Numbered from the stretch's first letter, positions 16,180-25,850 are shown. The stretch is DNA of 64,000 nt from Paenibacillus harenae DSM 16969 (GCF_000422465.1 NZ_KE383842.1:579845-643844); one strand, 5' to 3'. Notes: generated by a model from the sequence alone, not told the origin. Numbers and translations: made by a program.

Positions 16180-18168
16180 ATGACTTGGTGGAAGAACAAC
16201 AATCTGCGCCTTGTGCAAAACAATTTGCGCGAGACGGACGCGGATATGGACGTGGATCTGCTTATCCGGGAGCTGAAGGATTTCAACGCCAATACGCTCA
16301 TGATGAATGCGGGCGGCATATTCGCGTTTTATCCGTCGAAGCTTCCGTATCAATACGTGACCCCTTGCCTGAAGAAGGATTTGCTTGCAGAGACGATCGA
16401 GAAGGCGCATGCGAACAATATCCGGTTCATTGCGAGATTCGATTTCAGCAAGGCGCATGAATCGATTTTTCGGAAGCGGCCGGAGTGGTTTTACCGTTCC
16501 AGGGAAGGAAGCGAGATCAATTACTCCGGCATTGTACATACCTGCCTGAACGGCGGCTACCAGCAGCAATATTCCCTCGATATTTTGCAAGAGGTACTGA
16601 CGGGTTACGACGTCGACGGCGTTTTTTTCAATATGTTCGGCTACCAGAACTGGGATTACAGTGGGAACTATTACGGTATTTGCTACTGCGGCAGCTGCCG
16701 CATGCGCTTCATGGTCATGTACGGTATGGAGCTTCCGGATAACGAGGACCGAAACTCCGATCTATACCAGGCGTACCGGAAGTTTCAGGAAGAAACCTCT
16801 ATCGACATGTTGGATAAGATCCACAGCCGCATCAAACGGCTGAATCCGGATGCCGCGATTTGTACGTACCACACTCATAAAGTGGATATCGTGAGACATG
16901 AGTCCAATACGGCTCTCGGACGGTCTCATCCGAAATGGTTGTATTCGGCGGCCGAGAATGTAATGCCGATAGCCGGGAGCTACAAGGATAAGCTGTCGAG
17001 CAACTGCTCGATAAATGCGATAAACCTGACTTACCGCTTTACGGGCGTATCGGAATACGAGACGGAAATCCGTTTATACGAAAATATTGCCAACGGGTCA
17101 GGGCTCGATTTTTGCATTATCGGCGCATTCGAGGGTTATCCGGATCATGCGAATATGGAAAAAACGAAAAACGTTTTCCGCTTCCATAAAGAAAATGAAG
17201 GACTGTTCGGACATTTCAAGTCCGAGGCGGAGGTCGTTCTCGTCAAGCCCTCGCCGTCCAACCGGGATTCTCAGCAGGAATATCTCGGCGTATTTAAAAT
17301 GCTGAAGGAAGATCATATCCTCTTTGACGTTGTGAAGCAGGGACGTCTCTCCCATATTGCAGATACGCAAGCAAAAACTGTCGTGCTCCCTGGAGTAGCG
17401 GCTCTCACAGATGAGGAGCTAAGCGTGTTGATTGCTTTGCAGGCCCGCGGGGTGCATATCGTCGCGACGGGAGGTTCGCTTACGGGGCAGCAGGAAGCGT
17501 TGAGCCGACTATTTGCGGTGGAGCTGGAAGGGATTATGGAAGATACAACCTCCGCCTATGTGCGGATAGATGATAAACGGCGGTTCCCAAAACTTCAGAA
17601 GAGAGATTGGGTCATCGTGAACGGTCCGTTTGCAATCATGCGGCATAACGCTGATTCGGTCAAGAAGCTGCCTTTGATTGCGCCGTCGTCTTTTGGACCT
17701 CCGGAGCGAGCGTATGGGCATAAGCAGACGGCATGGTATGGCCTCGGCATAACAGCTGCTGCCGGCAGAGAGGGGCAGGGCGCCTATATTTCCTGGAATG
17801 TCGGAGAGCTGTATTACCGGCATGGCTTCGCCGATCACAAGCAGATTGTAACGGGCGTTATTGAAGAACTTCACGAAGGGAAAAGACGGCTCGTCACGAA
17901 TGCGCATTCCAGCGTGGAAATTACTTTTCATGGACTGCCGGACGGCACTTATTTGCTTCAGCTTCTGAATTTGTCCGGATTCAACGGCATGACCTATGAT
18001 GCTCCGATTCCGATATGCGGCATCGAAGCAGAGCTGTACGGGCTTGACGGCATCAGCCTGGCAAGGGATTTGACAGGCGCCGCAGCAATGCAATTGGAGA
18101 AACGGGATGAACGGCTCATTGTCCGTATTGCAGAGCTTCAAGCATACGCCGCATTTCATTTGAGTTAG
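16180..18168 (+). CDS. Putative glycoside hydrolase (hypothetical GH / beta-galactosidase trimerisation-like)
   Basis: A 662-residue protein without a signal peptide, so probably cytoplasmic. The N-terminal 350 residues look like a TIM-barrel glycosidase of the hypothetical glycosyl hydrolase type: NNLRETDADMDVDLLIREL, NTLMMNAGGI, IRFIARFDFSKAH, YDVDGVFFNMFGY, and a Cys-rich CYCGSCRMRFM insertion. Residues about 355-480 resemble the Rossmann-like trimerisation domain that follows the barrel in GH42-type enzymes (VVLPGVAALTDEELSVLIAL). Catalytic acids cannot be fixed by eye. ATG 16180 is preferred to ATG 16174, since GAAGGAGG directly abuts the latter. Followed by a dehydrogenase gene, it may process an unusual glycoside or uronate (inference). 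Confidence 0.72.
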   Translation: MTWWKNNNLRLVQNNLRETDADMDVDLLIRELKDFNANTLMMNAGGIFAFYPSKLPYQYVTPCLKKDLLAETIEKAHANNIRFIARFDFSKAHESIFRKRPEWFYRSREGSEINYSGIVHTCLNGGYQQQYSLDILQEVLTGYDVDGVFFNMFGYQNWDYSGNYYGICYCGSCRMRFMVMYGMELPDNEDRNSDLYQAYRKFQEETSIDMLDKIHSRIKRLNPDAAICTYHTHKVDIVRHESNTALGRSHPKWLYSAAENVMPIAGSYKDKLSSNCSINAINLTYRFTGVSEYETEIRLYENIANGSGLDFCIIGAFEGYPDHANMEKTKNVFRFHKENEGLFGHFKSEAEVVLVKPSPSNRDSQQEYLGVFKMLKEDHILFDVVKQGRLSHIADTQAKTVVLPGVAALTDEELSVLIALQARGVHIVATGGSLTGQQEALSRLFAVELEGIMEDTTSAYVRIDDKRRFPKLQKRDWVIVNGPFAIMRHNADSVKKLPLIAPSSFGPPERAYGHKQTAWYGLGITAAAGREGQGAYISWNVGELYYRHGFADHKQIVTGVIEELHEGKRRLVTNAHSSVEITFHGLPDGTYLLQLLNLSGFNGMTYDAPIPICGIEAELYGLDGISLARDLTGAAAMQLEKRDERLIVRIAELQAYAAFHLS

Positions 18169-18190
18169 ATTAGACTAGGAAATTTCGGGC

Positions 18191-18235
18191 TTTTTTTTGG
18201 GGTGAGTCAGGGTTGTCAAATAATCAAAAAAAAAA
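18191..18235 (+). other. T8 and A10 homopolymer tracts in the gap before the dehydrogenase gene
   Basis: Eight T at 18191-18198 and ten A at 18226-18235 lie in the 87-base gap between two genes. No stable GC stem precedes the T run, so it is only a weak terminator. The A tract is about 20 bases before the next start and could slip, but it lies outside both reading frames. Confidence 0.4.
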
Positions 18236-18255
18236 TCGGGTAAGGAGCTGGTCTT

Positions 18256-19131
18256 ATGTTAGCTGCAAAAGGAACTAAAATCGGGTTTATCGGAACGGGC
18301 GTAATGGGAAGCAGCATGGCCAAGCAGTTGCTGAACGGCGGATACGAGGTCCATATTTATACAAGAACGAAAGCAAAGGCGGAGGCGCTGCTGGAGCTCG
18401 GCATGATCTGGCATCATACGCCTGGCGAGCTGGCGGGGCAATGCGATGCAGTCATGTCGATCGTCGGTTATCCCCGGGATGTCGAGCAGCTCTATTTGGG
18501 TGAGGGGGGCATTGTGGAATCGTCTAAGCCCGGAACCTATTTGATCGATATGACGACATCCAGTCCGAAATTGGCCAAACGAATCCATGAGGCAGCCGCC
18601 TCCAAAGGACTGTATGCCCTGGATGCGCCCGTGTCCGGAGGCGACGTGGGGGCGCGAAACGCATCGCTCTCCATTATGGTCGGCGGCGACCAAGAGGCGT
18701 TCACGGCGGTTGAACCGCTGTTGAAGAAGATGGGGACTAATATCGTTCTGCAAGGAGGCCCGGGCGCCGGACAACATACGAAGATGGTCAACCAAATCGC
18801 AATCGCCTCTAACATGGTTGGCGTGTGCGAGGCCTTGGTCTATGCGAAGCATGCGGGTCTCGACCTGAACAGCGTTCTGAAAAGCATTGAGTCTGGCGCG
18901 GCAGGCAGCTGGTCGCTCAGCAATCTGGCCCCGCGCATTATCGCAGGCAACTTTAATCCCGGTTTTTACGTGAAGCATTTTATTAAGGATATGGGCATTG
19001 CGCTGGAAGCTGCGGACGAAATGGGGATCGAGCTGGCGGGGTTGGCGCTGGCAAAAGGACTATATGAGAAAATTGCGGCGGCAGGCCTGGCTGATAACGG
19101 CACGCATGCGTTATACAAGGCTTGGGATTGA
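18256..19131 (+). CDS. NAD(P)-dependent beta-hydroxyacid dehydrogenase (3-hydroxyisobutyrate dehydrogenase family)
   Basis: A 291-residue oxidoreductase. The Rossmann fold shows GFIGTGVMGSSMAKQLL (residues about 10-26). The family's substrate motif is seen as DAPVSGGDVGARNASLSIMVGG, and the catalytic lysine lies in GAGQHTKMVNQI (K about 177). It oxidises 3-hydroxy acids or reduces tartronate-semialdehyde-like products; the exact substrate is not decidable. ATG 18256 follows AAGGAG by eight bases. With the upstream glycosidase-like gene it forms an apparent accessory unit between holA and rpsT, which suggests action on a sugar-acid product (inference). A clear terminator follows. Confidence 0.9.
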   Translation: MLAAKGTKIGFIGTGVMGSSMAKQLLNGGYEVHIYTRTKAKAEALLELGMIWHHTPGELAGQCDAVMSIVGYPRDVEQLYLGEGGIVESSKPGTYLIDMTTSSPKLAKRIHEAAASKGLYALDAPVSGGDVGARNASLSIMVGGDQEAFTAVEPLLKKMGTNIVLQGGPGAGQHTKMVNQIAIASNMVGVCEALVYAKHAGLDLNSVLKSIESGAAGSWSLSNLAPRIIAGNFNPGFYVKHFIKDMGIALEAADEMGIELAGLALAKGLYEKIAAAGLADNGTHALYKAWD

Positions 19132-19140
19132 ACAAAAAAA

Positions 19141-19178
19141 GACTTCGCCGCTCATTGATGAGAGGCGAAGCCTTTTTG
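19141..19178 (+). terminator. Intrinsic terminator after the dehydrogenase gene
   Basis: CTTCGCC and GGCGAAG arms enclose a loop and a T run follows. A run of A lies before the 5' arm, so it may also serve minus-strand rpsT. Confidence 0.85.
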
Positions 19179-19235
19179 TTTGATTCTAAGTATTTATAAG
19201 ATTCATCCTTATATGCGCTTAGAATTATTGGCTAA

Positions 19236-19508
19236 TTAAGCTTGTGCCGAGATGGCGTTCAGCTTTTTAGCAAGACGGGATTTTTTGCGGGAAGCCGCAT
19301 TTTTATGAATCAGGCCTTTCGTTGCTGCTTTGTCCAATTTTTTCGTTGCAGCGAGCAGAGCTGCTTTAGCAGCTTCTACATCAGTGCCGGCGATAGCTTG
19401 GTCTGCAGACTTAACGGCCGAACGAAGTGCGGATTTCTGGGAAGCATTCAAAGCACGACGCTTTTCACTTGTTTTAACGCGTTTAATCGCGGATTTAATA
19501 TTTGGCAT
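19236..19508 (-). CDS. rpsT: 30S ribosomal protein S20
   Basis: A 90-residue basic protein that binds 16S rRNA. It begins [18 protein letters not shown] and shows the family's helical, Lys/Ala-rich pattern with [20 protein letters not shown] at the end. The start at 19508 is set by TAGGAGGTGA eight bases upstream; the GTG three codons earlier lies inside that SD and is not used. It is transcribed against its neighbours from its own promoter, as in other Firmicutes. Confidence 0.97.
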   Translation of the reverse strand: MPNIKSAIKRVKTSEKRRALNASQKSALRSAVKSADQAIAGTDVEAAKAALLAATKKLDKAATKGLIHKNAASRKKSRLAKKLNAISAQA

Positions 19509-19577
19509 GGAATTCACCTCCTAAACTGATAACAACGGTACATATTCATCATTTACCTAGACAACACAACTTAAAAT

Positions 19578-19606
19578 ATATTATCATGACGCCTCCCAAA
19601 AAGCAA
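19578..19606 (-). promoter_or_regulatory. Sigma-A promoter of rpsT
   Basis: Reading the minus strand: TTGCTT (19606-19601), a 17-nt spacer and TAATAT (19583-19578). This leaves a leader of about 65 bases before the S20 start. Confidence 0.65.
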
Positions 19607-19722
19607 TAGCATCCGCTATAGCCGAACCGGTCTTCAAGATCTCTATTCCCTAAGCCGAAGTATGAAAATACCATGACTGCGAACAATAACGTAAGTACAA
19701 CCGTGCGAAGGGAGAAAATCGA

Positions 19723-20730
19723 GTGGAGAATGATCTTGATTTACAGAAATACAATGTCAGAACCGACCTTGCGCTGGAAGCGAAGGAAATGGCCGAAGCC
19801 CCGCAGGGCGGTCCGATACCGGGAATCTTAAGCGAAATCACAGAGGATAACGGGATAACGATTACGCAGCTCCAGGTTCAGAACGAGCAGGGCTCGCAAG
19901 CCATCGGCAAAATGCAGGGGCATTATGTGACGATCGAAGTTCCGGGCCTGCGCAACGGCGACACGGGCCTGCAGGACCGTGTAGCTACCCATTTCGCCAA
20001 ACATTTCGAAGCGTTTCTGGAACGTTTGTCTATCCCGAAGTCGGCGCGCGTGCTTATTGTCGGATTGGGTAACTGGAACGTCACGCCGGACGCGCTGGGG
20101 CCTCTTGTCGTGGAAAACGTGATGGTTACCCGACACTTTTTCGAGCTTATGCCCGATCAGGTAGCGGACGGGTACCGTCCGGTCAGCGCTGTGGCGCCAG
20201 GCGTACTCGGCATAACGGGCATCGAATCGAGCGAGATTGTGCACGGCATCGTCGAGAAAACGAAACCCGATCTCCTCATTGCGATCGATGCCTTGGCGTC
20301 AAAGGCGGTGGAACGCGTCAATACGACCATCCAAATTGCGGATACGGGCATTCATCCCGGATCTGGCATCGGTAACAAAAGGAAAGGCTTAACGCAAGAT
20401 ATACTTGGCGTTCCCGTCATCGCAATCGGAGTGCCTACGGTCGTCTATGCCTCTACGATCGTGAACAATACGCTGGAGATGATGCGCAGTCACATTGAGC
20501 AACAAAACGGCAACACCAATCAAATTTTAGGCTTAGTGAATCAAATGGCGGAGAACGAGCGCCTTCAGCTTGTGAAGGAAGTGTTAAGCCCGCTCGGACA
20601 TGATCTGCTCGTTACGCCGAAGGAGATCGATGAATTTATCGAGGATATCGCCAACGTGATTGCCAGCGGCCTGAACGCATCGCTTCACGAGGCGGTGGAT
20701 ACGGACAACGTGGCCGCTTACACCCACTAA
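19723..20730 (+). CDS. gpr: Germination protease GPR
   Basis: Spore protease of 335 residues that degrades small acid-soluble proteins in the first minutes of germination. It is made in the forespore as a zymogen. The N-terminal [17 protein letters not shown] matches the propeptide region, and [41 protein letters not shown] and [17 protein letters not shown] are hallmark peptides. The start is GTG 19723 after GAAGGGAG. It lies directly upstream of spoIIP, as in B. subtilis. Forespore control by sigma-G is expected from the family, but I could not find a convincing sigma-G promoter. Confidence 0.96.
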   Translation: MENDLDLQKYNVRTDLALEAKEMAEAPQGGPIPGILSEITEDNGITITQLQVQNEQGSQAIGKMQGHYVTIEVPGLRNGDTGLQDRVATHFAKHFEAFLERLSIPKSARVLIVGLGNWNVTPDALGPLVVENVMVTRHFFELMPDQVADGYRPVSAVAPGVLGITGIESSEIVHGIVEKTKPDLLIAIDALASKAVERVNTTIQIADTGIHPGSGIGNKRKGLTQDILGVPVIAIGVPTVVYASTIVNNTLEMMRSHIEQQNGNTNQILGLVNQMAENERLQLVKEVLSPLGHDLLVTPKEIDEFIEDIANVIASGLNASLHEAVDTDNVAAYTH

Positions 20731-20746
20731 CTTTTACTTTTCTATG

Positions 20747-20774
20747 ACCGCTCCCTGCCGGAGCGGTTTTTTGC
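20747..20774 (+). terminator. Intrinsic terminator between gpr and spoIIP
   Basis: ACCGCTCC and GGAGCGGT arms with a CTGCC loop and a T6 run. It makes gpr and spoIIP separate transcription units. Confidence 0.85.
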
Positions 20775-20905
20775 GCGTTTGTAAGCCTTCGTATTCTATC
20801 AAACGCGAATCTCTTTAGCCGATGCGGTTCTATTAACTCTTATTCTCTCATAATTTAATAGTAACTCTAGCCGAATGGCATAAGGAACCGGGAGGTATGG
20901 AACCG

Positions 20906-22162
20906 ATGAAACGAAACATGATGCTGCTCGATATTGGAAGGGGAAGCAGGCGGCTCAAAAATTTGCTGGTTACGGGGCGAACCTTTGCCCTGCTTTCATT
21001 TAGCTCGATGCTGTTCTTTGTCACGCTTGGCATTGCCGGGATGGCGCATCAGCAGTCGACGTCTTCACCCGTAAATTCAATGAAAGGATTCGCTGCGGCC
21101 GTATCCAGCGGATTTTTTGGGGATATGCTAGAAATGGAGATGCCCGCTTTCCAAAGCAGCAAGGAAACGGAATCTTTCAATACAAAGCAAATCAGCGCGA
21201 TGCTGATCAGGGCATTAACCGACATTAATCCGAGCGATCCAAAGAGCTTGCTTGCCGGCGAGCTGCCAGGAATGAACGCGAACGATGCGATTCTGATTCG
21301 CAAAGGGGTAGGCACGGATACGGCGGTCGGTCCCGAAGACAATGCGCCGATTCCCGGCGAACCGTCCGAGGGGGCGGTTGAAGAAGGGGAAGGCGGAACA
21401 GGGAATAATGAGCCTCCAAAACAGCCGGAGAACGATACTCCCCCGGTTAAACCTGGAACATCCGATGAGGAGGGCGATAAGGATAAGCCCGCCAAGCCGG
21501 CAACCGGAGGAAGAAAGGTTGCATTCATCTACCATTCCCACAACCGGGAATCCTGGTATCCGGTGCTGACCGATAAGAGCAAGGATCCGAATTCCAGTAC
21601 GAAGAACATTACGCTCGTAGGCAAGCGTCTGGCGCAAAAACTCGAAGAAATGGGGGTCGGCGCGCAGCATTCCGACACGGACTATCCGACCGCAATCGAA
21701 AATTACCGCTGGGAGCTGTCCTATAAGTATTCGATGAAGACAGTTAAGGAAGCGATTGCCAGCAGCCGGGATTTGAAGTTTTTCTTCGACCTGCACCGTG
21801 ATTCCCAGAAACGCAAATATACGACCATTGATATCAACGGTAAAAGCTATGCGCAGGTTTATTTCATTATCGGGCATAAAAATCCGAACTGGGAGCAGAA
21901 TGAAGCGTTTGCCACGAAAATCCACGAAGCTTTGGATAAAAAATATCCCGGCATATCCCGCGGAATTTGGGGGAAGACGGCTGCATCCGGAAATGCCGAA
22001 TATAATCAGTCGCTCGCGCCGGATAGCGTTCTCATCGAAGTGGGCGGCGTCGATAATACGCTTGAGGAGTCTTACCGCACGGCGGATGCGCTTGCCGAAG
22101 TGATATCCGAGATCTACTGGGCGGATGAAAAGGCATCGGTGAATAAAGGGAAAGAAAGCTGA
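20906..22162 (+). CDS. spoIIP: Stage II sporulation protein P
   Basis: Cell-wall amidase and endopeptidase that thins septal peptidoglycan during engulfment, acting with SpoIID and SpoIIM. The 418-residue product has a transmembrane segment near residues 28-48 and a long Pro/Glu/Gly-rich linker (about 135-200). The catalytic domain begins at VAFIYHSHNRESW, with further likely zinc ligands in FFDLHRDS and DSVLIEVGGVDN. ATG 20906 is preferred over ATG 20897, which is one base from the GGGAGG SD. It is separated from gpr by a terminator and followed closely by a YqxA-position gene. Confidence 0.95.
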   Translation: MKRNMMLLDIGRGSRRLKNLLVTGRTFALLSFSSMLFFVTLGIAGMAHQQSTSSPVNSMKGFAAAVSSGFFGDMLEMEMPAFQSSKETESFNTKQISAMLIRALTDINPSDPKSLLAGELPGMNANDAILIRKGVGTDTAVGPEDNAPIPGEPSEGAVEEGEGGTGNNEPPKQPENDTPPVKPGTSDEEGDKDKPAKPATGGRKVAFIYHSHNRESWYPVLTDKSKDPNSSTKNITLVGKRLAQKLEEMGVGAQHSDTDYPTAIENYRWELSYKYSMKTVKEAIASSRDLKFFFDLHRDSQKRKYTTIDINGKSYAQVYFIIGHKNPNWEQNEAFATKIHEALDKKYPGISRGIWGKTAASGNAEYNQSLAPDSVLIEVGGVDNTLEESYRTADALAEVISEIYWADEKASVNKGKES

Positions 22163-22207
22163 CGGCAGCAATCGAAATTCGGATAGCGACCGGAAAGGAA
22201 TGAGGGA

Positions 22208-22648
22208 ATGATGAAGGGAAAAGCGTTCAAATGGGCGGTGCTTGGCGGTGCGCTGGCCGTCGTCGTCATGTACGGCATCGAGATGTCTACGGCCGGCATC
22301 GAACGGATCAACGGTCCGATCGAAGGCATTGAATATGCGGAGGCGCAAGCGGCTGATCCTAAGCCGGAGCCGTCCGAAGAACCGATATCCGACATCGCCC
22401 TGGCACAGCGGCAGAAAATAGCGAAGCTCGAGCAGGAGCTTGAAGAAGTGAAGCGTCTGGCGGGACTGGCGGGGCCTGAGCCGAGCGAAGAATCCGTCCA
22501 AGAGAACGAACGGCTTCCGGGTATACCGATCGAGGCGGATCAGCCGGCCGTGAACCGGATCGCCGATTCGACTTCGGGGTTGCTCCAGAACATGTCAAGC
22601 GAGGGCATCCGATTGGTCGTATCGATTTTTGACGGGCTTATTAAATGA
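22208..22648 (+). CDS. Small membrane-anchored protein in the YqxA position
   Basis: A 146-residue protein with an N-terminal transmembrane helix (residues about 8-24), a Pro/Glu-rich stretch, a short coiled coil (QRQKIAKLEQELEEVKRL, about 66-83) and an amphipathic C-terminus. Its place between spoIIP and lepA is that of yqxA (DUF3679) in B. subtilis. Homology is plausible but rests mainly on position. The gap to spoIIP is 45 bases, so a shared mother-cell transcript is likely. Function unknown. Confidence 0.75.
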   Translation: MMKGKAFKWAVLGGALAVVVMYGIEMSTAGIERINGPIEGIEYAEAQAADPKPEPSEEPISDIALAQRQKIAKLEQELEEVKRLAGLAGPEPSEESVQENERLPGIPIEADQPAVNRIADSTSGLLQNMSSEGIRLVVSIFDGLIK

Positions 22649-22657
22649 GAATGAACA

Positions 22658-22686
22658 TTGCTGGTCGACACCTTAACTGATATAAT
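22658..22686 (+). promoter_or_regulatory. Sigma-A promoter of lepA
   Basis: TTGCTG (22658-22663), a 17-nt spacer and perfect TATAAT (22681-22686). Transcription would start near 22693, so the AGGAGG at 22687 is not in the mRNA. Confidence 0.8.
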
Positions 22687-22728
22687 AGGAGGAATGATTA
22701 GCATTATTGGAAATTGTGGGGGTTAGGC

Positions 22729-24546
22729 ATGACTGACGTACGTGACCGGCAAAAGAGAATTAGAAATTTTTCCATCATCGCACATATAGACCATGGCAAA
22801 TCAACGCTTGCCGACAGAATTCTTGAATATACCGGCGCTTTGTCGTCCCGTGAAATGCAGGAACAGGTTCTCGACCAAATGGACTTGGAACGGGAGCGCG
22901 GCATTACAATCAAGCTGCAGGCCGTTCGTTTAGCTTATCGCGCCGATGACGGCGAGGAATACTTGCTTAATTTAATTGATACCCCCGGGCACGTCGATTT
23001 TACTTACGAGGTTTCCCGCAGCTTGGCGGCCTGCGAAGGAGCGCTCCTCGTTGTTGACGCGGCTCAGGGAATAGAAGCCCAGACGCTTGCGAATGTATAT
23101 TTGGCGCTGGACAATAATCTTGAGATCGTTCCGGTAATTAATAAAATCGACCTGCCGAGCGCCGAGCCCGAACGGGTTAAGCAGGAGATCGAGGACGTCA
23201 TCGGACTTGATGCCAGCGAAGCGGTTCATGCATCGGCGAAGGCGGGCATCGGCATTAAAGAAATATTGGAGCAGGTCGTCTCGAAGATGCCTGCCCCGAC
23301 GGGGGATCCGGACGAGCCGCTTAAAGCGCTTATTTTCGACTCCCATTATGATCCGTACAAGGGCGTAATTGTCTATGTACGGGTGATGGACGGCAGTATT
23401 AAGGCAGGCAAAAAGATTAGGTTCATGGCAACGGGAGCCGAATTCGAGGTGATCGAAGTCGGGGCGTTCATGCCGCGCATGACGATCGTGAACGAGCTCG
23501 CTGTCGGCGATGTCGGCTTTGTCGTAGCGGGCATCAAGAACGTGAAGGATACGCGCGTAGGGGATACGATAACGGAAGCGAAGCGTCCTGCTCCCGAGCC
23601 GCTGCCGGGCTACCGCCGGATTAACCCGATGGTATTCTGCGGCTTGTATCCGATCGAAACGCAGGATTACAACGATCTGCGCGAAGCGCTGGAGAAGCTG
23701 GAGCTGAACGATGCGTCGTTAAGATATGAGCCGGAATCCTCAACCGCATTAGGCTTCGGATTCCGCTGCGGCTTCCTGGGCTTGCTCCATATGGAAATCA
23801 TTCAAGAGCGTATTGAACGGGAGTTCAATATTCCTCTCATTACGACGGCGCCAAGCGTTATTTATAAAGTTACCTTAACGAACGGCGAAGCTTTGGAGAT
23901 CGACAACCCGTCGAATTATCCGGAAGCCGGCAAGCTGGATTATGTCGAAGAGCCGTACGTGAAGGCGGCCATTATCGTGCCGAACGATTATGTCGGCGCG
24001 ATTATGGAGCTGTGCCAGAACAAACGCGGCGAATTTGTGAATATGGAATATTTGGATACTAATCGCGTGACGATTACGTATCAGGTGCCGTTGTCTGAAA
24101 TCGTTTATGATTTCTTCGATCAATTGAAGTCGAGTACAAAGGGCTACGCATCGTTTGACTATGAGATCTCCGGTTACCGGAGATCGAATCTGGTCAAAAT
24201 GGACATCATGCTCAATAACGAGCAGGTCGACGCTTTGTCCGTTATCGTGCATCGCGATCGCGCTTACCACCGCGGCCGAATCATTTGCCAGAAGATGAAG
24301 GAGCTTATTCCGAGGCAGATGTTCGAGGTGCCCGTACAGGCATCGATCGGCACGAAGGTTATCGCGCGCGAGACAGTTAAAGCCATGCGCAAAAACGTCC
24401 TTGCGAAGTGCTATGGCGGCGACATCAGCCGGAAGCGGAAGCTGCTTGAGAAGCAGAAGGAAGGCAAGAAGCGGATGAAGCAGGTAGGCAGCGTGGAGGT
24501 GCCGCAGGAAGCGTTCATGGCGGTGCTCAAAATCGACGAAGATTAA
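22729..24546 (+). CDS. lepA: Elongation factor 4 (LepA), ribosomal back-translocase GTPase
   Basis: A 605-residue translational GTPase. G1 is AHIDHGKST (residues about 15-23), G3 DTPGHVDF, G4 NKIDLP, and the effector region has [10 protein letters not shown]. The EF-G-like domains III and V and the LepA-specific C-terminal domain ([42 protein letters not shown]) are complete. It remodels stalled ribosomes at high ionic strength and also affects initiation. ATG 22729 follows GGGGGTTAGGC; the open frame reaches five codons further. In B. subtilis it precedes hemW as here, but a terminator separates the two in this genome. Confidence 0.97.
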   Translation: MTDVRDRQKRIRNFSIIAHIDHGKSTLADRILEYTGALSSREMQEQVLDQMDLERERGITIKLQAVRLAYRADDGEEYLLNLIDTPGHVDFTYEVSRSLAACEGALLVVDAAQGIEAQTLANVYLALDNNLEIVPVINKIDLPSAEPERVKQEIEDVIGLDASEAVHASAKAGIGIKEILEQVVSKMPAPTGDPDEPLKALIFDSHYDPYKGVIVYVRVMDGSIKAGKKIRFMATGAEFEVIEVGAFMPRMTIVNELAVGDVGFVVAGIKNVKDTRVGDTITEAKRPAPEPLPGYRRINPMVFCGLYPIETQDYNDLREALEKLELNDASLRYEPESSTALGFGFRCGFLGLLHMEIIQERIEREFNIPLITTAPSVIYKVTLTNGEALEIDNPSNYPEAGKLDYVEEPYVKAAIIVPNDYVGAIMELCQNKRGEFVNMEYLDTNRVTITYQVPLSEIVYDFFDQLKSSTKGYASFDYEISGYRRSNLVKMDIMLNNEQVDALSVIVHRDRAYHRGRIICQKMKELIPRQMFEVPVQASIGTKVIARETVKAMRKNVLAKCYGGDISRKRKLLEKQKEGKKRMKQVGSVEVPQEAFMAVLKIDED

Positions 24547-24561
24547 ACCGTACGAGGATGA

Positions 24562-24586
24562 GGGAGAGCGCAGCTCTCTCTTTTTT
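24562..24586 (+). terminator. Intrinsic terminator of lepA
   Basis: GAGAGC, loop GCA and GCTCTC, followed by T6. Confidence 0.8.
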
Positions 24587-24599
24587 CTATTGCGCATAT

Positions 24600-24681
24600 G
24601 CTTACAAAGTGAGTTTTGCTAAGCAAAACTCTAAGATGAAGCTTACGAAGTGAGTTTTGCTAAGCAAAACTCTTTAGGAGG
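24600..24681 (+). repeat. Tandem palindrome-SD element upstream of hemW (locus A)
   Basis: Two copies, 24600-24635 and 24641-24681, begin GCTTACRAAGTGAG. Each holds GAGTTTTGCT and AGCAAAACTC around a single A (24611-24631 and 24652-24672), 41 bases apart. The second copy ends TTT then AGGAGG (24676-24681), the SD for ATG 24690. Related copies lie at 31760 and 52288. Confidence 0.85.
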
Positions 24682-24689
24682 AATTTAAA

Positions 24690-25850
24690 ATGAGCGTCTT
24701 ACGAGCGCCTCGCGCTTTGTATATTCATATCCCGTTTTGTACGAACAAATGTCATTATTGCGATTTCACTTCCTACGTATTAAAAGGGCAGCCCGTCGAC
24801 CAATACCTCGACGCGCTGGAGCAGGAGATGCGGAGGACAACGGCGGAGCTGCCCCCTGAGGAGATCGACACGGTATTTGTCGGAGGCGGAACGCCTACCG
24901 TGCTTACGCCTCCGCAGATGGAAAGGTTTTTGGCCAATGTCCGTACTTATTTCCCGCTTGCGGCGAATGTGGAATTTACGATGGAAGCCAATCCGGGGAC
25001 AACCGATCTCGGGAAGCTGACCGCGATGAAGGCCGGCGGCGTGAACCGGATCAGCTTCGGCGTCCAGTCGTTCGATAACGGACTGCTGGAGCGAATCGGC
25101 CGTATTCATAACGTAGAAGACGTCTACCGCAGTTTGGATAATGCCCGGGCCGCAGGCTTTACGAATATGTCGATCGATCTGATGTTCGGACTGCCGGGTC
25201 AGACCGCCTTGCATTTGGCTGACAGCGTCCGCAGCGCTTTGGCGCTTGATCTGCCGCATTACTCCATATACAGCCTTAAGGTCGAGGAAAATACGCTGTT
25301 CCACAAGCTCTATGAGCGAAATGAGCTGCCGCTGCCTCCTGAAGAAGAGGAGTTTAATATGTTCATTTTGCTGATGGATATGCTGAAAGCGAACGGTTAT
25401 GAACATTACGAAATAAGCAATTTTGCAAAGCCCGGCTTCGAGAGCCGGCATAATTCCACGTATTGGCGCAATGAGCCGTATTACGGACTGGGTGCGGGAG
25501 CGCACGGATATGCGAATAGACAGCGCCATGTCAACTTAAAAGGGATTACGCCATATATTGAATCTGCTGCTTCCGGCTTGCCGCGCCTCGAGGTCTTCGA
25601 GGTGTCCGAGGAAGAAGCGATGGAGGACCTGATGATGGTCGGCCTCAGATTGCTTGCAGGCGTTCCTGCATCCCGATTCGCCGAGCAATTCGGAGGGCGG
25701 CGGCTGGAGGACAAATTCGGCGACGTCATCAATAAGCTGAAGACCGACGGGCTGCTCGAGTCGGTTCCGGCGGAGCGGGATACGATTTATCGGTTAACCG
25801 GCAAGGGCGTGCTGCTAGGCAACGACGTATTTGGCGCTTTTATCGGCTAA
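24690..25850 (+). CDS. hemW: HemW, radical SAM heme chaperone
   Basis: A 386-residue radical SAM protein. The cluster motif is CTNKCHYC (CxxxCxxC, residues about 14-21) within YIHIPFCTNKCHYCDF. Family peptides include FVGGGTPTVL, MEANPGTTD, ISFGVQSFD and MSIDLMFGLPGQT, and a C-terminal winged-helix-like HemN domain is present. This short, HemW-type form is thought to deliver heme to respiratory proteins rather than act as coproporphyrinogen oxidase; older annotations call it HemN. ATG 24690 follows the AGGAGG that closes repeat locus A. No conventional promoter is seen between the lepA terminator and the gene. Confidence 0.92.
   Translation: MSVLRAPRALYIHIPFCTNKCHYCDFTSYVLKGQPVDQYLDALEQEMRRTTAELPPEEIDTVFVGGGTPTVLTPPQMERFLANVRTYFPLAANVEFTMEANPGTTDLGKLTAMKAGGVNRISFGVQSFDNGLLERIGRIHNVEDVYRSLDNARAAGFTNMSIDLMFGLPGQTALHLADSVRSALALDLPHYSIYSLKVEENTLFHKLYERNELPLPPEEEEFNMFILLMDMLKANGYEHYEISNFAKPGFESRHNSTYWRNEPYYGLGAGAHGYANRQRHVNLKGITPYIESAASGLPRLEVFEVSEEEAMEDLMMVGLRLLAGVPASRFAEQFGGRRLEDKFGDVINKLKTDGLLESVPAERDTIYRLTGKGVLLGNDVFGAFIG

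Noticed and set aside
20870..20890. Sigma-E -10 box (GCATAAGG) before spoIIP
   Set aside because: The implied transcription start would fall inside the SD; match to consensus is weak.
22693..22727. Ten-codon upstream frame (ATG ATT AGC ... TAG) before lepA
   Set aside because: Its AGGAGG lies upstream of the predicted transcription start and abuts the ATG, so translation is unlikely.
24600..24681. CRISPR-like repeat array at the palindromic loci
   Set aside because: Only two or three units, no constant spacers of typical length, no cas genes, and the units always end in a Shine-Dalgarno.
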